Assembly: GCA_900708905.1 (NCBI GenBank)
Contig: CAADRB010000047.1
Coordinates: 38,225 to 102,224 of the forward strand
Origin: Hymenolepis diminuta
Taxonomy: Eukaryota > Platyhelminthes > Cestoda > Cyclophyllidea > Hymenolepididae
DNA length: 64,000 nucleotides
Direction: 5' to 3'
This document shows, one piece after another, positions 1 to 20,891 of this stretch. The translations under genes and the position numbers were made by a program. The notes below the pieces were generated by a model. It saw only the letters and a list, made by a program, of their open reading frames with translations, was not told the DNA's origin and did not search any database. Each line of letters begins with the position of its first letter. Position 1 is the stretch's first letter.

Positions 1-385
1 AGTTGAGTAGACCAAACATGTATTCAAGGAAGCCACAATGAGAGAGAGAGCAACGTGCTGAGGAAGAGAGGAGATGAACAGGACGTGTAGGAGTCCGCCT
101 TAACCAGTGTGTGCCGTCCGGAAAAACAAGGATAGCTTTATATGAGTCACTTGGGTAAGGCCGCGCGAGATCATGAGCGCTGATGTGCTTTTATGTGAAT
201 CGAGGTCGTCATAGAAAAGAGGGGAAATCGATGGACGCGTTTAGACATGTCAGACAGACGAGGGTTATGCATCATAGGGACATAAATGAGATCGCTCCAA
301 CTTCTTGGGCGGAAAAACTGAGGTATTATCGTGGAGAGTGCGAATAAAAGGTAATTCTGGAAAATGCACAGAGAGTTATCCTTCA
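1..385. repeat. Dispersed repeat, left-edge copy
   Basis: The last 104 bases (282-385) match 46472-46574 with about 7 differences and a 1-base indel. The similarity stops abruptly after the shared TTATCCTTCA in both copies, so that is one edge of the repeat. The other edge lies before the window or inside the N gap at 46235-46471. Short open frames across it have no recognisable domain. The element class is unknown. Confidence 0.6.
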
Positions 386-1017
386 CTTTATTAGGAACAG
401 AAAAGAAAAATGCAATTTCGCTATAATAACACTACTAATATTATTTTTTGCTTTAATAATTGTCCCTTTGGTAACTAATTATATTTTGCAGATTGGTTAT
501 ATTTGTATTGTTAGCAGTTATTTAAATTATAAGTTATTCTAATGGGAAGTTCATTTCATAATCTCTCTTCGTTGGCTTTGTGTCGTTAATGGAATGCTAT
601 CAGTACTAATTATTTTTAGGACCAAGTTGTTTAATTCTTATTTAAACCATTTGCAATCCTAGGAATTTTTAACTACTGAGGTTTTAACTTCCTCTTAAAT
701 AATAAAACACTCTGTTCTGGTTGGTTTGTCAAAATGCTTCGGCTCTTCTAAAATTTTTTCTGCATAGACAAAATTGTACCGATTATGTCGCTTGTTTCAT
801 TGCATAATTGCTAACGAATATCTCACTTGATCTCGCATTAGAAATTTTCGTAAAATGTTGTTCTTTCTTTTATAAAGGTTATGCATAAATGAGACGTAAT
901 TGCATCATTACTTCTTATTTTATGCCTTACACATTGGAACGATCATTTAAAAAAACTCACAATTAGATAACAATCATAGCTCTCATCATTCGGGCTAAAA
1001 TGGTTTAATTATCATGC
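386..1017. other. Non-coding, AT-rich intergenic
   Basis: No convincing coding frame, RNA gene or repeat copy was recognised in this stretch. Confidence 0.5.
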
Positions 1018-1240
1018 TATAGCCAGCAGATGTCCATCAAAACCTGGCGAGTAGAAATGATTGGCTGGCGATATGATCTCCACTACAGTGTCCACAAGCG
1101 GTCTCTCTGTGTGCTTGCGTGTTTGTACATAGATACCTAAATAGGTGTCGATCATCACGCAGAGACACTGACAACGAGACATGACCGACGTCTAACGAAG
1201 AGATATTTTCTAAATAAACCTAATTTACTTATTAATAGAT
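1018..1240 (-). repeat. Dispersed repeat, inverted partner of 19208-19427
   Basis: The reverse complement of this segment aligns along its length with 19208-19427. Shared blocks include GTAAATTAGGTTTAT, CGTTGTC, AGGTATCTATGTACA, TGTGGACACTG, CCAATCATTTCTA and GGCTATAGCA. Similarity is lost immediately outside both ends. It is moderately diverged, with many point differences and small indels, so it is not recent. The element class is unknown. Confidence 0.7.
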
Positions 1241-3119
1241 TGGAGTGACTCGCCTACCATCTATGAACTGATCTGGCAACATGAATGGCTTGAATTATTC
1301 CAAACATTGTATCGACGTGACTCCGATAGACGTAACGCTATTAATGATCCCAAATTTGAATGCCAATGCAATTTGAAACAATAGTCATCCCATTTGCTTA
1401 ACAATACTGTAGATGCTTACCTTAAAATGCTCTTTGAAGGATCAGATTTCCCGGTCGATTTCCGATGGAATAAAGTGTGTGGGCGTGAATCAAAGATGGT
1501 GTTTCCCAAATTCTCTCGTCTTTCCTCTGGTACGCGCGTGGAATTATATTGAATTGGTAAGAACGGGTTACTTACAAATATATGGATCAAAAGACTCAAA
1601 AGACTTTAAGAGGACTCTTTTTCATAAAATCGCAGAAGATTAATTTATGATGAGTGAAATCCGTTTTAAATAACTGAAGATTGCGCAAAAATTACTATTT
1701 TATAAGAATTTATTGTCATTTTCTATTCCCTTTAAAAAAGCGAATTTTTAGAATTTAACCCCAAACTGTGTCAAAGGGTAACATTAAGGCATTGAAATTA
1801 GTACCGTGGCTTAAACTTGCTTGAATTTCTACAGACGGCCAAATGGCAATCAACCTAACTTAACTCACTCATCACCCTTCTAGATAAATAATTCCGAATG
1901 GCAATCATTTTTAAATCAATTAATTAATTATACTTTTTGCTATCTATCCACCTTTTACTAACTTCCTGCTCTTCTCCATAGGATATCGCAGCCGACCCTT
2001 AGATTCCCTAAGACATGACATTTGCAACAGTAATATAAATAAATTCGTTCGAATGAAAGGGAATTAAAAGGTGGAAAATAAAGAATTTTACATGTAAAAA
2101 TTGTTTTGCAGAGAACTTTATTTTTTATATGTAAAGCTATCACGGTCCAGATTTCGTGATCTACCAAAATTCGGAACTTGGCATTATGAAGATATCTGTG
2201 TTTTACCGATACAAGGAAGTGCTCATTTTACTTTCACGGTATCAATCATCACAGTATGACCAAATACTGCGCCATTCGCTGATGGGCTCGTTTATCAGCT
2301 AATCATATTAGACCACGCAAATATTGTCAAAATATAGATCATCTTCCCCCATAGATATTGATTAACAAACGCATTAGTATTAGCCAAATATAGTTGATAA
2401 ATCAGCAGAGACTCAAAGAACTACCATAACTTTAGTTGCTAGTATAAATATTTGGGTTTGGTCATGTTACTTGTTGTAGTGAAACAAAACGATGGATCAT
2501 GGCATTTAACCTGCAAAATTTTATGATTTGAGCCATTAATTAAAGAGAAATTTGTCTATTTTTGAATTTCAAATATTATCTGACAGTAAGTGTATGAGGA
2601 AATATCATTTGAGTCTTGGGAAATTTAGATTATTAGTTTTATTTGAAACAGAGGAGGCCAAGTACAAAGTAATTTTAAAGTTTGACAAAATTCCAAATAC
2701 AAAAAATAAATGGGATTCCCATTTAAAGTTTTTATTTCGCGTAATTTTCTGATCGATTTCAATTTGTACAACAAAAAATAATGGTTCAGGTTTCGTGAAT
2801 AATCAAGAAAATTATCAGAAATAAGTAAATTGTGTTACGATTTCTTCTTACGAATAAAAAACCGGATTAAATGATAACGTATTAAATTCTATTTCGATTC
2901 TAGAACATTCAAAAAAATGTAATATCATTTCCATCGTTAAACAAGCATTTGAAAGGTTTATATTAAATGTGTTGAAACTAATAATGGTTTTATTATAACA
3001 TATTTATTTCATAATTTAGCCACAATTTAGGTTTGGCATCAACTTTTGTTTAAGCGTGTTAAATTCTGGCATAAAAGTTCATTAGCTCGTTTCGTGTCGT
3101 GCAGCTTTGCCACTTTGAA
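1241..3119. other. Intergenic, upstream of the SLC3A2-like gene
   Basis: AT-rich sequence with only short, unsupported open frames. The promoter of the downstream gene should lie at the right end, but no clear TATA or initiator element can be assigned. Confidence 0.4.
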
Positions 3120-5118
3120 ATGGATGATCATAGCGTAGAAAACGGTGATTGCAAGGAAGTAGAGGAAATGGCTTTTATCGATAAAGATAAGAGCATTGAC
3201 AATAGTGAAGACGAGTATCCTTTACTCACCAAGGAAGATTTGATGAGAATTGATCAAGAAAACCCACGGTGGCGTTGGTTCCGTGTCTCACTCATTGTTC
3301 TGTTTTGGGTTATTTGGTTCGGTCTTATTGCCGTGTCTGCCGTTTATATCGCACTTACACCGAGATGTCCACCTCGGCCCGTTCAAGAGTTCTGGCAATC
3401 TGGCGTTGGCTACTGGGTGAATCCTTTCGCCTTCAAGGACTCAAATAGGGATTTGGTCGGAGACTTAAAGGGATTAGCAGCAGCTACTGACTACATTTCA
3501 GAAAATGTTGGAGCTGGATTTGTTATTTTGACCTCATTGACACCTTTCTATCCTAAGAAAATTCCATTAAGTAGCGGGAAACTCTCCTTTACAAAAGTCC
3601 ACCCTGCTTTGGGAGACGTTGAGGATTTTGAATCTTTTGTGCGTACTTTGAAAAAGAAGGGACTGAAGGTTGTTGTGACTCTTGATTTTAACTCAGTGTC
3701 GCCTGATCATGAACTTGCGAGGGGAACAAATTTGATCTCTTCAAAATCTGATGAGGTAAGGGCAATCCATATCGTCTAATGCTTTCCTTTTAGTTCTGCC
3801 TCACAGGTTTAAATTGTGCTGTTCAAGTTGACGGGTCCGATTTCTACTCAACTTATGGAAATGAATCAAATTCCGTAGATTTGAACCTTAAATCTCCTGA
3901 AGTCTTGGAGGAAATCAAGAACGCTACCAGATTTTGGTTGTCTAAAGGTGCTGATGGTATTTTGCTTGCAAATGCTGCTTTCTACGTCGAAGAAGGAAGT
4001 TGCATTGGAACATCGTGGGGCCAAGTTTTCCCATCTTGCAAGCTTTATACTCCGGGCACCATCTCAGTCATTCAAGAGCTGCGAAAGGTTGTCGATGAAG
4101 AATCTAACAAATCTTCCCGTAGCAGAGTTCTTATTGCTGATCCTGGTGATACTGACCACTCTATAAAGGCAGAGTCTCTTCTTGGAACAAAAGAGAATCC
4201 TGGAGCTCACGTTGTTGTTTCTCGTGATTTTGTCTTTGGATCTGATCTTGCTTCTTCGTTAAGTCAGTTTGCCGGATCTATGAATGCATCTCAATTTAAC
4301 CCACTTGCACTGACAGTCGCCTCTCCAAGTGACAAACCTTATTCCAGTCTTTTCTCCACAGCTTCTGTCTTCCTTCTTCCTGGTACACCACTCGTTTATG
4401 CCGGTAGTGAGCTTGGTTGGAGTCCTGAGAACGGACTACCACCCGAAGCCCTCTATCCGTTTGGTGAAAAACCTGTAATTGGTAATGTAGCTAGTCATCT
4501 ATGTATGCCATGGGATTCTCGTGGTGTTAATTTCTCTGATTCCGACAATGTCGGCGACCTCTTCGAAAAGTACATAACTGACCTTAATATCACTGAGACA
4601 GTAGAGGTAATTTTTATAGCTGTCATTGATTGACCTCCCTTAACTTTGCTAATCGTGGTCGGTGTCCTTTTTAGACCGCAATGGCTGCTGGTCGTGGTTC
4701 GAGCATTTTCGGTTTGACCCAATCTCTTATCAAACTTCGTAAAAATACTCCTAGTCTTCAATGGGGCAATTTCAACCTGGCCACAGATCTCACTTCGGTT
4801 AGTAATTAATTGAAATCACATATTTCTGCCGTTAAACATTTAATAACCTAATTCGTTTTTATCATTAAATTTTAGTCGAAGTCGATCAGTATATTCAAGC
4901 GCAGTGCACCTGGTTTTGACAGCGTTTTTGTTGTCATGGTGAGATCAGGAGGATCCAGTTCAGTGATTGATTTTTCAGCTAATTGTTCTTCTCTTACACC
5001 ATTGGTGGTTTATCCTCCTAACTCCGCTTTTGAACCGGGAGTTGAGATACCCAACTTGAAAGTTTACTTCAAATCTTCCCCTGAAGATAATCTTTACGTT
5101 TTCAAGTGTGTTGCTTAA
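3120..5118 (+). CDS. SLC3A2: SLC3A2-like (CD98hc/4F2hc) amino-acid transporter heavy chain
   Basis: Four exons: 3120-3755, 3794-4606, 4675-4797 and 4876-5118. All introns are phase 0 with GT/AG ends, giving 604 aa. The start is the ATG at 3120; the upstream in-frame codon at 3099 is GTG. Residues 1-54 are a charged cytosolic tail. Residues 55-79 are one hydrophobic segment rich in W, F, L and I, followed by T-P-R-C with Cys83. In this family that cysteine makes the disulfide to the SLC7 light chain. The rest is an extracellular alpha-amylase-like domain with family blocks such as FWLSKGADG and LLPGTPLVYAGSELG. Type II heavy chains of this kind escort SLC7 exchangers to the plasma membrane and are not themselves channels. 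The short transmembrane-to-Cys region and the LPGTP block look closer to 4F2hc than to rBAT (SLC3A1), but the ectodomain of about 520 aa is longer than that of 4F2hc. The first intron is only 38 nt. Confidence 0.9.
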
Positions 5119-5160
5119 AGTTTGCTGTTATTTTGTTAGTTCTCTGTATCAGGAGAAGTC

Positions 5161-5166
5161 AATAAA
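5161..5166 (+). promoter_or_regulatory. Polyadenylation signal AATAAA
   Basis: A canonical AATAAA lies 43 bases after the stop codon of the SLC3A2-like gene. Confidence 0.6.
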
Positions 5167-8100
5167 TTATCGGTGTTGCATATTGTCTTCTCAGATTGAT
5201 TTGTGGATAACAGTAAGACGCGTTTTCATATGATTAAATTGTGTAATGAGGTGGTCTTGTCGTTGTCTTTTGACAGTATTGTTCTTGTTTTGTTCGAATA
5301 GAGTAGGTATGTATTTTAAACATTCAGTTGGTGGTATTACAGTAGTTAGTGTTTGATGGTAATTAGAGTACAGGTATATATGAGCAAAAGTTAAGTCTAG
5401 TTTCTCATCTTGTATTCTGATTGGCCATCTTAATTTCGGATGTTACCGGTGTGTTTCATTTGGCTTAACGAACATATCTGTGCGGGTCAAATTGCGTGCC
5501 AGTTTAATATTAAGTAACTTTATGCCAAGGTGGATACCCTAAGACACTCGATTAGGATCTCGTCTCTTGTTTGCGTTTTGTTCATCGCGCAGACAGCCGT
5601 ATTTTGTTATGCAGTACAAATCTAAGCAATTTCCGCTAACGAATGAATTTTACTCTCGCTGTCGTAGGTCTTCCGAACTTATGGTTGTAAATTCTTTTCG
5701 CTAAACGCGATTAATTTAAACTGTGCAAAAGTCGGTACATTCAGTTGTTCGAACAGCCCGAAGTTCACATTCATATAAGTCGCTATGGGGTATCGATATT
5801 CTCAGATTTAATTAGGATTAACATGTACGGTTTTACTGGCCTATCTGATTTTGACAAAATAAGTTATGTAAGGAATGGGACTTTGTCCCTTCTCATCCTT
5901 GTTGAAAGTTTATATTTCAGACCCTCATTTGCTGACATCTTAGAAGAGTCACGTCTGACATCCATGCTTAAATCTCTTCAATTATAAGATCTGTCAAAGT
6001 AATAAATTGAATCCCTTTTTTAAGTTAGTATTTTATAAGATTTGCCTATTATCTGCTCAATTATTACGGTTAATGGGCAGTGGATAAGTGAGGCAAAACT
6101 TCATTTAAAATTAGAGGTTAACATGTCTCGACGTTTTTCATTTTGTCATTTGGCTACCTCGTGATAATGCATTCACATCGTGAGCATATGGAACGCGACT
6201 ACGCGACTTACTAGTATGTGCCAAATAAAATGACATGAAAGGTCATGCCTTTCTGGATAGTCCTGGGTTGTTTAAAGCAGACTAATCATTTAACCTCTAA
6301 TATGTCACTTTTTAAATTTCCCACGATCTTCTGACTTGATAGGATTTTTTTCTTCTCTTAATTTAGGAAAATGTTCTCGAAAATTCTTCTCCTGCTAATG
6401 CATTGTTCAAACTATGTGAAACGTGAGCCCAAAAACAGAACTCTTACTTACATCTACAGTGTAAACGTACTCTGCCTCCCTTCCGATTCCAAATTTAAAA
6501 AAAAAACCATAAAGGAGGAGAGTGGACGCTCGTAAATTCTTTCACTTATTATAACTTGAGCCATTTATATGGTTCGACAAGATGAATCAGCCAGCACAAA
6601 CCATGGGAAGTCTAGCAACTGATTTACCCCTTTCTCTATTAGGAGAATGTTATGGTAATTATTTGACAACAGGATAGCTCCGAAATCGTATGAAAATGTG
6701 TGATCTTTTTTTCATAAAAAATGCCCATAAGATTAGATAAACCTGAGATTGGGGAAGCCGACGATCTGAGGATTCTGGAGTTCGGATGAATCAAGGTTCC
6801 CTTACATACATCCACCGTTCCACTCCCCCTTTTTTAAATACTGAACAATTTATCTCTATTCCTACGTGTTTAGATATTTTGCCTAGAAAAAGACCTTTAC
6901 TGTTTGCCTCTCAAATTGTAAAAATAAGACCTGATTAATGTCAATGTTGAAAATTATGAGATTTTAAAGGGTGAGTTTTGAGTCTGATGACCACTTGATT
7001 CTCCCTTGGAGTTTGATAGACAAGCCGATATATGTATTCCGGTTAGCGGTAAGCTAGCTAGCTCAGTCATCCTAATAACGGTCAATCACTTCTTTAACTT
7101 TCTAAACCTTCATTTAAGCGAATTTAATTTAATGTAGAGAAGCATACTTCTTTGTATGGAATCGATTTTACTATCTAGTTTGGTGTATTTTCAATTAATT
7201 GTAATGGTGAGGTCACTCTGCTTGTATTAATAATACACCTTGTAGTTATATTACGGTTGTGATCGCATTAATGATCTGGATTACATCTAGATTTTTTTGA
7301 TAGGAGGATTTTAAATTACAATTTTCAGATCGATTTCATATTTACTAAAAGTTTGATGTTGATATTCATTTTAGTTATATATGGCAATCGGCACATCATG
7401 ATTAAGGGCATCTGAGGCCATATTCGGTTCTCCTTATTCGTTTCTGTTTTAGTTCAATCCCAGTGATATTAATACTTCCGTTTAGCGGAGAATTTCGAAG
7501 ACTCATCAGTGTTGCCCTTAATGCTGTTTAGTTCCGTCCGGTATTAAGCCAGGCATCATCAATTTAGATAAGTAAATTGGCTGTTTGCTATTTAATTTAA
7601 AATGTGGATCGGTCGTAGTGACGTTGTATGTTCAAATATTTGTATATTTGTTTAAACTATGCAAGGTGAATCTAATCGTTCTGCCAGTTGTTCATGCTAT
7701 CGGTATGCACAAATCTCCACGAGAGATTTCATCATTCTTGGATTCAAAGTAAATAGAAACCCTGGCAATGCTTGCGTAATTTTTAAGTTGATGGAGCCAG
7801 TTTGGTGATTATTTTTGACGTGAGAGTAAACAGCCAAATGGTGCAAGCTAACTGTGGTCCAGGTGTGCTTAGTCTCGTTTTCAGACGGCAAAAAATCTCG
7901 TGTGTTGGAGTTGAGTGAGTCATCCTTCAACAAAGGGAGACTATGGGGCATGTGGTATAGCGATTGTCCAGATGGCGTGGTTTATAAAATAAGTCAACTG
8001 ATCGGAATATACTCTTCGGAGAAATGAAATTTAATCCTCCGGAATACGTCTTAAATGGCAGATTTTATGAATACTGAAGTATTAAGAATAAAATTAATGA

Positions 8101-10863
8101 ATAATGAAGTTTGGAAAATTAAATTTCATCTACCTCTGTAATCCCACTCCCTGAAGTGAAATAATAATAATGTTGACTGTTGTTGATCAATATGTTCGCA
8201 ATATACAAGCCAATTTTAAAATCACACCAAGCATTAGTGTTGTATTTTACTACTGAAATTGTTTTAGTAGAAGTTCCCAGTTCGGCATAGATTAGCATTA
8301 TTCTACGGGTTTTATGTCATGACATATGCTTGTATAAAACTGAAATTGTTATGGTTACATCGGTAATAAATAGTTTAAACTAAATTTTATTAGGTTCAGT
8401 AACGAAAATGCGCATAGATTGAGTTATTGTTGCGTTATTACGCATTATTGATTAACATTTGTAAATTTTGGTGTGGGTGACAAACGGGACTGCCATAAAA
8501 CAAAGACGCTAGACATGTTTACTCCAAAGGTATTTATACCCAGGTTTGGATTAACCTGTGGCAGGTAACTAGGCAAATAGTTACCTGAGAACTTTAAACA
8601 GCCTAGAATTAAACAAAGTAAATATTTTTCATTTTTGTGCGTTTTGGAATCGTCCAGTAACAATGCTAAAAAATTGGTCAGGAATCGTTTTCTAGAAAAT
8701 TTATATCCTAATTGCCATGTTTAATTCGGAAATTGTACATTTGCACTTAGAAGCCCTGTATATTCCTTATCTTAAAATTTCTTAATTCCCTGCAGTCACC
8801 TAATAAATTTGCACGTCGAAATCTTGACTCGGATAATGCTACGATCCTATAGTGAAGCATCCCGTAATATGCATTTTCTGCTGATAGTGAGGTCCTGATT
8901 GAACAAAGTTCAAATTAGGAGATCAATCATCTATTATTGGAACACATTCACTCATACTCAAGTTTTCAAACTGACATTAATGATCGGTCAAGTGACCGAT
9001 TTTCCTTTAAGTTAATTCCATTAACTCTGATCGGATTCTTAAGTACTCATCTTCTTTCGGATTTTTATGAATTTTTCATACTTACAATATAGAAAATCAT
9101 TCTTAAAAGCCCTTATCTCCAAACGAAAGTATCAGCTCCAGATGTGTAACAAAGTAAGTTTGCAACCTCACAGGACCAAAAAGAACCACACACCTGAAAG
9201 CAGAGTAGACCAGTGAGGAAGCTGGATTGGGGACCCAATGTGATCATCAATTAGACCAGGCCATATAGTCATCTGTCAATATCACTCTTGGTGGAGGAAT
9301 GCAGACATGAAGCAAAATGGCCACCTTCTCTACCAATTTGTATCCTTTGTTTCATGGTCTTTATCTTTATTTTTCATACATCTTATAGACTTTATGCCCT
9401 TTTGTATTTAATTGACTTGTCTATATGATGTGCCGTAACAGAGATCTATTTAGACCACACTTCCTGCAAAAGCCCTGTTTTGTGTTCGTACCTATAAAAA
9501 TAAAGCGTATTTTTGTTTCAGAGACAAGTTTTGATGTAAAATATTTAACAATAAAAGTGTTTGAGTAAATTTTAACCTGTAATTATCTGTACTTAATTAT
9601 ATTACGGTGAATTTACTGGCTGCAGGCGCATGAGAAAATTTAAGTTGTAATATTTTGCTATTTTCTCGAATCAAGTGATTATTAAAGTTGGCAAATTTTA
9701 GAGTTATTAATTAGAGGGGTTCTGAATACTTACTTCTGAAAGTGCAAATGGAAATAAAATATTCATATACTTTAAAGAATGACATGTATTTAATATAAAA
9801 TAGGCAATGGTTCTCTTAGGACTGGAATAATTGTCACTTATTTATAAAAACTTGGGCTTGCCCATTCATGGACTTGTATTTAAGAAAATGAGAAGCATTC
9901 AGTTATTCTTCTACTGTCAAACTTTGTATAATTTGGGGCTGAAAAGTTAGAAACGTGAGATGGTTGGGCGACTAACAATTCCAAATTTTAAGGCTAACAA
10001 TTTTATGTTATGAGCCTATTAGTTTACAGAAGTGAGCGGAATTCGTATCCCGCGACAAATGGATTTATCATTTCCTGAATACTTGATACCTTGATTCCAC
10101 AAGCTTGCTTACGTAACACATAGACAATAAGTAAACTGTTACAAAACTCAATGTGAACGGATAAATGGAAAACTGATAAAAATGATTTTCGTCTTACCGT
10201 AAATATTCCATGACATACAAAAAAATTAACTTGGAAATTGTAAATTCTAGTAAATTGAAAATTCATATTCTTATGTAGGAGCTGAATAGTGATTTCAATT
10301 CTTAAAAAGTTAAATCACCAAATGCAATTGAAGGCAAATTCGATAGCGATATATTACCTCAACTACATCAAAAAACATGGAGTTGTTGATTACCGATGAA
10401 TTGGCCTAATGAATTACGTTCGGTCTACTAACATGAACAAACATTAAGTTTACTGTAAGCAGAGGCTGTCGTTTAGAAATTGTTGGTTGGCAGGGTCCTA
10501 AATAATAACATAGATTTTAAATCCCTTACAATATTTAAAATGAACTTACTTATCAGTAAGATAGTACATTTTGAATCACATTATTTTGAATTTGCAAAAG
10601 AAGCGGCGGTCAAATAAATTAATATAATTTTGAACTACACTGGGCATTAAATTCATATAAATCAGATAATATAACTATCCTAAGAGCAATTTCCATAAAA
10701 TTTCGTAAACAATTAAAGAGAAATTATAAAATACTTGCTGTATTAGGGAAAATTTTCTGTCATTTAATTTGTTTCATCTTTTTCAATTGTTTTGTTGCAA
10801 CACTGCAAAGCACTTACAACCTCTTAGCTACGGTCCATTTACGAATTTGGTGAGGCGGTGAGG
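5167..10863. other. Intergenic region between SLC3A2-like and ALT genes
   Basis: About 5.7 kb of AT-rich DNA. Open frames of 70-85 codons (for example 5745-5987, 7697-7951 minus, 8445-8663 minus and 10024-10266 minus) show no domain, splice context or biased composition that would support a gene. A palindromic GCTAGCTAGC lies near 7052. The stretch 9170-9540 has mixed composition, unlike its surroundings, and ends with TATAAAAATAAAGCG; it may be an old repeat, but no second copy was found in the window. Confidence 0.5.
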
Positions 10864-18693
<7,830 letters not shown>

Positions 18694-19207
18694 TCGATTC
18701 TACCCTTTATTGATCCGATGAAACCGAGTCTTCGAATACTATTAACACAAAGTTACTAGGAAGCCACGAGTTTTGTTTTGAAGTGCTCAGATCTTATACT
18801 TTTTTCGTCATTTTTGTGCGCCAATCTCTTACTCCTGCTTACATCTCCTGTTCTCTCTTTTCGTACTAAATATTGGGCTCAAATGTAGCTTCCTGATTAT
18901 AAAAGTGCTTCCCTACTCTGTGCATTTTTTTTTCTCTAGGCGTTTTATAGTCTTAGTTCACATACATATGTGGGCGTGATGCTGTGACGCAGTTACTCGT
19001 ATCATTCTCTAGAGTGTACAGCGCTATCAAAGCTGACCAAAGGGATCTGGAAAATGGGGTCATGCATTGAGCAAGCGTGGATGTACGTGCAGAGGCCTCC
19101 CAATCTGTTAAAACGTTATGGTCTATAGGAGCCACATCGATCGAATAGATGGAATAAGTCAAGTCATTCATGTCGTCAGATCCGTTCGGAGCCAACCCCC
19201 CCCCCCA
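18694..19207. other. Intergenic, ALT 3' region with an 11-C run
   Basis: Probable 3' untranslated and flanking DNA of the ALT gene. A run of 11 C at 19196-19206 directly abuts the repeat at 19208. No other feature is seen. Confidence 0.4.
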
Positions 19208-19427
19208 AATTAATTAGTTAGTAAATTAGGTTTATATGCAAAACATTTCTCCGTTGGACGTCAATCATGCCTCGTTGTCGGAATCTCCGCATGATGATAG
19301 ACACTCGTTCAGGTATCTATGTACAGACACACAACGGGACCGCCTGTGGACACTGTGGTCAAGATCTTATCGTCAGTCAATCATTTCTAATCGCTAGGTG
19401 ATGATAGACATTTGCTGGCTATAGCAC
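19208..19427 (+). repeat. Dispersed repeat, inverted partner of 1018-1240
   Basis: Aligns with the reverse complement of 1018-1240 from the GTAAATTAGG block through GGCTATAGCA. The two lie about 18 kb apart and flank the SLC3A2-like and ALT genes. Confidence 0.7.
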
Positions 19428-19429
19428 AA

Positions 19430-19600
19430 CCAATCAGTGATCAACGTTCGTTCAGAGTAGCGTTATTTATACTTACAAATACAAAGTTTTTCTCGTAAAA
19501 GCACTCCCACTAATTCGGGCGTAGTCTTGCTAATTTTTGGGGCAATTTACACTAGAGGACTCTGCTAGAGGAATACTAAGGTTAAGTCAATGGCTTATTT
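19430..19600 (+). mobile_element. Fragment of solo-LTR-like (TRIM-like) repeat
   Basis: Contains CCAATCAG, then CTAATTTTTGGGGCAATTTA, then AGAGGACTCTGCTAGAGG, then a GGCTTATTTG block, in the same order as in the copies at 45528 and 52989. The terminal GCTACA is not recognisable. It is a decayed or truncated copy immediately next to the 19208 repeat. Confidence 0.5.
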
Positions 19601-20891
19601 GTTTAGTATATTCCATATTAATCTCTCCTTATTAGTGATGAAAAGCTGAAACTAATGTAATAAAACAATCTAATTATCACATAGGTTCTATACTTACTTG
19701 AAGATACAGGGTATGAGCAACAGACCACACAGTCCGATGTCACATTGGCCTTCGTTTATGCAAACCTGAAAATAAGGGGGAAATTTTCGTGTTAAATTTA
19801 CGCATCAGAATTTCTATGCAGAAAGGATTAAAGTGCAAATGAATTAATTAGTATGGAACATATTTCCTAGCAGTGGTATTCTTTCTAGACTGTATACATT
19901 AAAACTTATCGTATAAGAATCAAATAAATCCTGGTTATCGACGTAAAAGGTATTTATTTAGGAAATTGATGAGAAAAAACTAGAAACTGGCGCGTTCATA
20001 TTGTTAGTTACTATATATTGTTCCCATTTAATATACAACTGGACAATCAGATGAACTAAATGTTGCAATGCAAATTGGGAACATTTAAGATGGGTTATTT
20101 AGTCGTTGGTTATAGCTAAATATGTGATTAAAAATATCGCCGACCTTTTTCGTCTGGAAAGTATAATAATAATTTGATTCTACAATTCTAAATACTCCGA
20201 TTGTAGAAATTTTGAATCAATGATATGTTTGCATAAATGCTGTCCTTTTGAATTTTAGTATTAGAGTACACTATACCAGTTAGACAAACTAATATACATA
20301 TTTTATAACCCTAGTTTGATGGAGTAGCGGGTATACGGTTCTGCATCTACCTTAAAATAAGTATAACTTTCTTTACTTTCAAACGTTAAAATTTCATTTA
20401 CATTAAGAAGTATTAAAGGCGAATATTATGAAGTATGTATCAGCTAAGATTGATTAATTTAGCCATCTCTTCATCTTTTGACGGATTCATGGAGTGTTTA
20501 TGTACGAGAGGGATGGTTAAGGGAAATTTGAGAATGACTACTGTTAGAAGAATTTATTAATGATATATTTTCCATCCTATGCTTAAAGATGGTGAAGCTC
20601 ATTTTAGCTTACAATGTATCACTATCAGGATGTAAAAACCTAAACTAGCTTCCATATTTAGGATGTTTTGACAGTTATTGCAACTAACAGTCACTCCTGA
20701 TGTATAATTTTATAAATCAGTTCCTATCTGTAATTATAAAATTTGTAAATACATAAGAAAAGTTATAATGTCGTTAAATAAATTAATTGTTATAACTTAT
20801 ACTTTTACGGGGCAAATGAATATCGCGTAGAATTGATTCAAGTCAATTGGCGAATTTCTTTTCGCGCGGTCTAAAACTGTAGTAAAATAAA
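19601..20891. other. Intergenic, upstream of POLA1
   Basis: AT-rich. No convincing gene or repeat was seen. The last hundred bases should include the POLA1 promoter and leader, but no motif can be named with confidence. Confidence 0.4.

Noticed and set aside
7697..7951. 84-codon minus-strand open frame
   Set aside because: No recognisable domain or splice context; length is not unusual for chance in a region of this composition.
9170..9540. Possible further LTR with TATAAAAATAAAGCG near its end
   Set aside because: It lacks the TG...CA ends, a duplication or a second copy in the window; the composition difference alone is not enough.
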